Part shown: in pieces, positions 57,240-64,000 of the stretch
How the letters are laid out: every line of letters starts with the position of its first letter
Position numbering within the stretch: the first letter of the stretch is position 1
Assembly (NCBI GenBank): GCA_038373865.1
Contig: JAXGGA010005224.1
Coordinates: forward strand, 1 to 64,000
Direction: 5' to 3'
DNA length: 64,000 nucleotides
Origin: Uloborus plumipes
Lineage: Eukaryota; Arthropoda; Arachnida; Araneae; Uloboridae
Notes under the pieces: generated by a model
What the model saw: the letters and a program-made list of their open reading frames with translations, nothing else
Database searches by the model: none
What the model was told of the DNA's origin: nothing
Made by a program: the position numbers and the translations under genes

Positions 57240-59603
57240 GGGTCATTCCATGTCAAGTGTCCCAAATTTCGAGAAAATCCCCACTCGACCCCCTCCGATT
57301 TTGATGAAAATTTTTTTAGATGTACATATAAGACTTGCATGAAACCATACCAAAGTATAGCTCTATAAGTCTTATGGTTTAGCCAATAAAAATAACTGAA
57401 AAAAGGCCCCTTTTTCGTGTCTTGAAAAAAATGACCAAATCGTCAAGTTTGTGCTTTTGTTACTTGCGACCTAAGACGGTTATGAGGCTCAAATTTGGTG
57501 ATTCTGATCACTGTTTAGGGTAGAATAGCCTACTTGTGTAACAAAAGCTCCATACACTGTAGATTTTTTGCAATTTGCTGCCAAAGTTGGTAAAAATCGT
57601 ATTTTGGTAAATTTTGATCATACGTTATCAGCTTGTATCTGCTGAGAGAATGACTTTCTGAAGCTAATTCTTTCCTCGTTTGTAGCCTGATAGTTCGTCC
57701 GAAAGGTGTGCTAGTGGCATCTCGATAGTTCAAATAATTGCTGAATTATGCGAGTTGAAATTCCAGTTAAATTTCTTTTTTCTCAATTTTGTCTCAACTT
57801 CAAAGGGCAATATCTCAAAAGGGTCATCTTGGATTTCAATTTTCTTTACATCTTTGGAAAGAACACACTTTTCTTAACTAAAAAACGTTACTTTTATTTT
57901 TGAGACAAACCAGTTTCAAGGGATATTGCAGGTCAAAAATGTGTACGTCATTCAACGTGAAATCAAAGAAAAAAAGACATAGACCTCAAAAGTTGATGTC
58001 AGTTTGTTCTATTAAAATTTACAGGAGCTATTGTACTTATGTTCTGATAAAAAAAACCTTTTTTAGATGTTTTTGAACTTTAGTTTTTGTGTGCGCATCC
58101 GTAAAAACTCAAGAAACGGCAAAAAATAAAATTTCGTTTTTAACAAAAATAATTATATTCTTATCGCTGCTATAAGAGCTTGAGTCTTTTCCTATGTGTT
58201 ATTTTTAAGCTCCTGAACCAGAATTTCGGATGATATGTCACTTGGCAAGGTTTCATTAATATTTTAAATTCATAAAAAGCATTATTTCCTTTTTCAAAAA
58301 AAAAACATAAAATAATTAATAAATGAGATAAATAGTAAATAAAACAGTTAGTATGGTGTGTACGTGATAAAAAATATGTATAATAGGACTGCAGAGCCAT
58401 TTGTCTAAAATGCGATAACGAAAGTTTTTGATAGAGTTGAATATTGCAATTATTTCCACCGTGTAAATACATGATAACAATATTAATTGAAAATATGATA
58501 AGTATTAATTGAAAATCCATTCAATATACTGCCGAAGATGTGTTTAGATATTCAGCCTATGATTGCAATTTACCCATAAACAAAATTGATGAAAAATGGG
58601 AAAATGCGTTTTATGACCTTGAAACATTAATGACCTACAACCTTGCCAAGTGACATATCATCCGAAATTCTGTTTCAAGAGCTTAAAAAAGAAGATAATT
58701 ATTTTTGTTAAAAACGAAACTTTATTTTTTGCCATTTCCTGAGTTTTTACGGATGCGCGCACAAAAACTAAGGTTCAAAAGCATCTAAAAAAGTTTTTTT
58801 TTTACCAGAACATAAGTACAATAGCTCCCGTAAATTTTAGTAGAACAAATTGACATCAACTTTTGAGGTCTATGGTTTTTTTTCTTTGATTTCACGTTGA
58901 ATGACGTACACATTTTGACCTGCAATATCCCTTGAAACTGGTTTGTCTCAAAAATAAAAATAACGTTTTTTAGTTAAGAAAAGTGTGTTCTTTCCAATGA
59001 TGTAAACAAAATTGAAATCCAAAATGACCCTTTTGAGATATTGCCCTTTGAAATTGAGACAAAATTGAGAAAAAAGAAATATAACTGGAATTTCAACTCG
59101 CATAATTCAGCAATTATTTGAGCTATCGAGATGCCACTTGCACACCTTTCGGATGAGCTATCAAGCTACAAACGAGGAAAAAATTTGCTTCAGAAAATCA
59201 TTCTCTCAGCAGATACAAGCTGATAACGTATGATCAAAATTTACCAAAATACGATTTTTTACCAAGTTTGGCAGCAAATTGCAAAAAATCTATAGTGCAT
59301 GACGCTTTTGTTACACAAATAGGCTTATCTACCCTAAACAGTGATCAGAATCACCAAATTTGAGCCTGATAATAGTCTTAGGTCGCGAGCAATAAATGCA
59401 CAAACTTGACGATTTGTTCATTTTTTTCAAGACACGAAAAAAAGGCCTTTTTTCAATAATTTTTATTGGCTAAACCATAAGGCCTATAGAGCTATACTTT
59501 GGTATGGTTTCATGAAAGTCTTATATGTACATCCAAAAAAATTTTCATCAAAATCGGAGGGGGTCGAGTGGGGACGCCTCGTACACTTGACATTGAATGA
59601 CCC
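57240..59603. mobile_element. Uninterrupted palindromic element, CATA duplication
   Basis: The ends are GGGTCATTCCATGTCAAGTG and a close inverse, flanked by CATA (57236-57239 and 59604-59607). Two arms of about 1.2 kb meet near 58.4 kb. It is the reference copy for 39075-43564 and 52730-53127. No coding remnant is apparent; open frames in the arms are not conserved as protein. Confidence 0.78.
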
Positions 59604-59850
59604 CATATTTTTTTTTGTTCCTCTTTTATTTATGTAGATTTAGCAATCGCTTCTCAATTTATAGCCTTCTACTGTTGTTGATAACCCGTATTCCTTATAC
59701 TGTAAAGTTTTAAAGTTCTTTATTTCTTTTGAATTTCGTAATTTTTTTAACTATTTTTGAGTAAAATTGAGATCTGATCTTAGAGCTTAATAATTTTTTG
59801 AAGTCATGTGTCACAATAATAAAGCAAGAGCTACTTCATATCTGATGAAA

Positions 59851-60710
59851 TCTATATCTATAAAAATGAGTGTATGTATATATATATACTTGTTCTCTAT
59901 ACAAATCCACAGTTTGCGTCAGATTTTCATCAAACTTGACACAGAGGTTCCTTGATGCCCTAGAATTCTCATAGGCGGGGTCTTGAAATTTTAAAAAATC
60001 TAAAAAGCTCAAATTTAAATTTTTTGTCAAAAAATGACCCTTTTATAGGAATCTAGCCTATTTATATTGTAATCGAGATAGGCCTTTTAGTATTCAAATT
60101 GATGAAATTTAAGATTTTTAAATATTAGTATTTTCCAACAATGATTACGATTAAAGTAATGAATTTTCAATTTAAGGCTCACCTATTTCCTTTTAGCATT
60201 GAAATAAGTAAAAAACAATCATAATTCATGTGGACTTTATAAAAAGAACCACGGATTTGAATTTCAAATTTGCAATGCGACAACAGTTGCGTCTGTAATG
60301 GAGATAAGCCTTCAGAACGAGAAACAGATTTATTTCAGACAGATTTATTAGATTGAGTTATAATAATTTTTACTTTGTAGGTGGGAACAGTTAATAGAGA
60401 AAAGTTAATATTTTGAATTTGGCGGGTGAATTTGATGCAATTTTTTCACTTCCATGTGCATATATTTCATGCCAGTGGACGCGGCAAAGCACAGACAACA
60501 TTTCTCTTTAATTTTCACCTTTTGATAAGACTATTTTTCTGTAAACGTTTAACTTTCTGTAATATTTTAGTTTTTTTCAAAGTTTGTACCTAAGAGACTG
60601 ATTGATGCAAATTATTTTATACCCATATGAATAGAACTCTTTCAAACTTATTTTCCCTGAATGCTATGTTGTATTAATAAGCACCCGGGCAACGCCGGGT
60701 ATTAAGCTAG
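59851..60710 (+). mobile_element. Non-autonomous Helitron, 860 bp
   Basis: It starts TCTATATCTATAAAAATGAG after an A and ends with hairpin ACCCGG-GCAACG-CCGGGT then ATTAAGCTAG before T (60711). Near the start is TCAGATTTTCATCAAACTTG, typical of Helitron 5' regions. Confidence 0.8.
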
Positions 60711-60711
60711 T

Positions 60712-63157
60712 CATAAATAAATATAAACTTTTAATGTATCATAACTTTTTTTTCTCAAGTGTTAAAGCCTATTGAGTGCAAAAACAACACCAGTCAAAAT
60801 TATATTTTAAATTTTCCTGAGCCAGATTTAGACTTAATCCATGTAGTGCTTTCATGATAGCATTATGCATGCATGTTATGATGCAGGAAAAAAAGAATTG
60901 TTCAATTATTTGAAAAATTGGAGGAGCTATGACTTTTTTGTCTCTCCTGAAAAATTTGAAATTCTTGACTGATGTTGTTTTTGCACTCCCCGATTCAATT
61001 ATAAAAGGGAGAAAAAAACACACGCTCACACAATCATGGTTGGAATGCTGCTTTAAAAATAAAATTAGCTTCTGTGCCGTTTTAGTTGCATTACGCAGAG
61101 AAGAAACTCCTTTTTTATTCTCCAATTTGATACAAATTGCCTTATTATTTTCTGCTATTTTTTGCCATGGCTTTGTGGCGCGCACGAATTTCTTCAACGT
61201 ATTCGCTAATTTTGGAGTAGCGTTGTGGCGCGCGCGAATTTATGACACGCATTCGCTGATTTAATTGCGCTTGTTTTGGGCCGATATTTTTCTTTTTGTA
61301 GACGTTGCTTCTAGCAAGGTTTTTAGCAGAAGGATATTTGTTTCTGCCTAAAAAAGTTCTACGACATAATCATAAGCGTTTATGACGAAATAAGGTATGA
61401 TATTTTAATGTGCTACTACAAGCTGCGGAAACATAGCTCCGTTATTTATTATTAATCAGACCGTTAATTTTTTTTCAAGTGTCCACGTATTGTCCATTCA
61501 CTCAATAAGCGCACTTCAGATGTTCTCACAGGGTAAAAGCTGAGCTTAAGAGTTCTTTAGCAAAAAAAAAATTGGAGAAAAGGCTTCAGCAAAAAATGCT
61601 AAAATGTCGAAAGTTAAAAAATAGTGAATGTACCTACACATCTTTATAATCTACGTTGTGTTTCATCTCATGTTAAAAGCTTCATATATGACATCTTAAA
61701 AAAAATAAATTCATAGTTAGTAAAATATACTTGTTTTAATTTGAAGCGAAAAATAAAAATTGTGATTCATATTGAAAGAACACGAATTTTTTAAAATGCT
61801 AATAATGCATTTATTGGGTTGACATAACGTCCAGTAAGACAATATATTGTTGCTTTTAATAGCAAATTGATATGTTGATTTCGATTTATAATAAGATTTA
61901 AGTATTGCTATGCTTGTTTTCTCTCTCCGATCGTACATTGTTTTTTGTTCTTATTGTATCGGAGCAAAAAAGTGTAGTGACTGCTTTATTTTCGTAATTT
62001 AGATAGTATTTTCGCATTTTGCGAAAAATGCGACCGCAGTGGTAACCATGCTTATCATGACTCCAAACTAGCATAAATGCCAGTGGGTTGGCAATTTTTG
62101 GTCGAATGTTTTGCTCCTAAGACACAATTCATCCATTTGGGGCAAAACTGGCGGCTTTTCCATTACATGCAGGTGCAATAGGCAGGGCCGCCAAGAGCCA
62201 ATTCTTGACCCCTTGTCAGTTAGATGGCCGTGCCCCCTCCCCCAAATTCTAGTTTTCAACGAGGCTGACATTGCCTCTCGTAGACCCTGGCAATAAGGGA
62301 AGTCATCTACCTAAAATTATTTCCAAAACTGAAAACAAACCTTCAGATATGAACCTACATTATTTTTAAAAATTAAATATTCTGATTCGTAAAATGTTTT
62401 TTTAAATTAGGAAGTTATGCTGTCGCACCCTGTAAAACGTGGGGTGTTTTCTTCGATATGTTTGTATAGAATCAAGGGTGCACCCAGGTCACTAACATTT
62501 TAATACAAATTCATTGATTTCCCAAAGTTGGGAGGGCTGGGGGGCTTTCAACTGCAGTGTTCTTGGTTTTAAGCCAAATTATCGAAAGTAACATGATATT
62601 TTCTATGTATCTTACCCAGAAGGTAACTTCTGGCTGCGCTGGTGTCTAATCAAGAAAAGGATAATATAAAGCCCAAAGATGATTATGAAATTAACATGAA
62701 AAATAATGTCAACACTTGCTGTTTACAAGACTTGCTGTTTACAAGAAATGTAAATAAATAAAAATAAATGATGCCCATACAATGCGCGTGGGGGGAGGGA
62801 GGGGGATCTTTATGTACAAAACCTAGCATACCCCCCCCCCCCCCCAATGTAGAGCTTATGATTATATAAAAATAAACATTTAAATTTAGCCTGAATCTTT
62901 TTTTAGATACACCAACTTTTTAAGCATGCTGTTTCCACATGAAAAAATAATTTGTTACTCTAGCCCTATGATTTTTCTTTAGCAAGCTCGCAACCCACAT
63001 TCAATTTGTAGAGTTTTTCTCCGAGAAATATTTTAGAGCAATCAACTTGGTAACGGAAGATAAGAGTAGTATTTTTAGTAGTATTTATTAGAGTAGTAGA
63101 ATTTTAAGATTAGAGTTGTCTTTAAGTGGGATGGGGGGCGGGGATTCTGCTTTAGAC
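60712..63157. other. Mostly unassigned; one direct repeat, one hAT-like end
   Basis: Two ~48-base direct repeats containing TTGTGGCGCGC and CGCTAATTT/CGCTGATTT lie at 61172-61262. A CAGGGCCGCCAAGAG word at 62184 resembles a hAT terminus. 62500-62545 recalls the hAT MITE at 296-458. Poly-C at 62830-62845. Long open frames at 60769-61264 overlap on both strands and look spurious. Confidence 0.35.
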
Positions 63158-63861
63158 GGCTCAAAAAAATCGTTTTTTTGGGGGGGGGGATTGGGGGATT
63201 TTTTTTTTTTGATTAAAAAAACGAGTCTAGCGAACTTGAAATATTATTATGTGACTGAAAATGGGTTAAACTTCTTTTTTGAGAAAAATATTCACATGTA
63301 ACAGATTTTTATGCTCATTCGCGCAACTGCTGTTTTTCAACTGGCGGAACAGATGGAGCACGTCATTTTCATCTGAAACAAGAAAACCAACCACCAATTT
63401 AATGTTATTGGATTTTTTTTCAATTTGAACTAAAAGCATTACTGAAAAAAAAAAATTCTTAACAATTTTTTTATCAGGTTGAAATGATTTTTTTCTTTTA
63501 CAAAAAGTTTTTTTTTTTTCAAACCTGAGAAAACATTCAAGTTCCATAACTTTTTTTTTTGTTTTTAGTTCATATTGAAGAAAAATATATGAAAATTAAA
63601 AATCGTGGTTTTTTTCTTCTTCTTCTTCTTTTTTTTTTTTTTTTTTGTTTCAGATGAAAATGAGGAGCTCCATCTGTCCCGCCGATTGAAAACAGCAGTT
63701 ACAGGAATGAGCATAAAAATCGGTTGCATGTAAATATTTTTGCCGAAAAAAATGTTTTTCCCCATGTTCAGACGTGTAATAAAGTTATCTAAAAATTTCA
63801 CTGAACTTTTGTTTTTCTTTTCATCCTAAAAACATTCCCCAAAAAATCGATTTTTTGAGCC
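63158..63861. mobile_element. Foldback element with ~350-bp arms
   Basis: GGCTCAAAAAAATCG on the left mirrors CGATTTTTTGAGCC on the right, and inner segments match too (GAACAGATGGAGC... against GCTCCATCTGTCCC...). The centre lies near 63.5 kb. No clear target duplication, so superfamily unassigned. Confidence 0.6.
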
Positions 63862-64000
63862 TTCTTAAACAGGATGAATAAATAAAAAAAGAACGATATA
63901 GTTCTACGCTAAATGCAGCACTAAATTGGCGTAATATCTGCCAAAACATTGTCCATCTCATAATTTCTCTTCCTGACCGATATACATGCGTAATTTGTCT

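Noticed and set aside
60769..61264. Long overlapping open frames on both strands (142 and 111 codons)
   Set aside because: Low-complexity composition, no domain, no splice or promoter context, and both strands open together.

Overview
The window is 64 kb of AT-rich, gene-poor eukaryotic nuclear DNA. It looks like an arthropod genome. I lean towards an arachnid such as a spider, because the mix of Tcb1-like Tc1 elements, Helitrons, tRNA-headed SINEs and TTAA- and hAT-type MITEs fits. That placement is inference, since no diagnostic gene is present. There is no bacterial operon, rRNA, CRISPR array or complete transposase.

One host gene can be assembled on the minus strand. A TATA-box promoter and a non-coding first exon lie near 26.8-27.0 kb. 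A short second exon (7179-7232) holds a start codon in good context and a signal peptide. The last exon (3561-3938) encodes an acidic, Ser/Thr-rich, N-glycosylatable stalk, a proline run and a hydrophobic C-terminal tail, followed by a polyadenylation signal. Exons 2 and 3 join in phase 0 and give a protein of about 142 residues, probably GPI-anchored or held by a short membrane anchor. The introns are about 19.6 kb and 3.2 kb and hold many transposon copies.

Almost everything else I can explain is transposon-derived, mostly non-autonomous, and often nested. Region by region: 0-8 kb holds the 3' exons plus hAT, TTAA and Harbinger-type MITEs. 8.95-12.56 kb is a 3.6 kb palindromic element with the ATAC duplication and decayed coding remnants. 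13.7-17.4 kb holds MITEs and a hAT-like element split by a Helitron. 19-22 kb has a TTAA MITE and the first Helentron-like element. 22.5-27 kb runs to the gene promoter. 28.7-31.3 kb is a SINE cluster. 31.9-38.1 kb has a TTAA MITE split by a Helitron, two hAT MITEs, a pogo-like MITE and a degenerate Tc1 copy with intact ends. 39.1-43.6 kb is a second palindromic element carrying three Helitrons, two of them in tandem. 45.7-51.7 kb nests a Tc1 relic, a foldback MITE and a Helentron-like copy, with a second copy alongside. 52.7-59.6 kb holds more palindromic elements, and 59.8-63.9 kb a Helitron and a large foldback.

Boundaries are unusually well resolved. Many elements have matching target-site duplications or an empty-site comparison inside the same window. 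All family names rest on terminal motifs and duplications read by eye; no alignment or database search was run.
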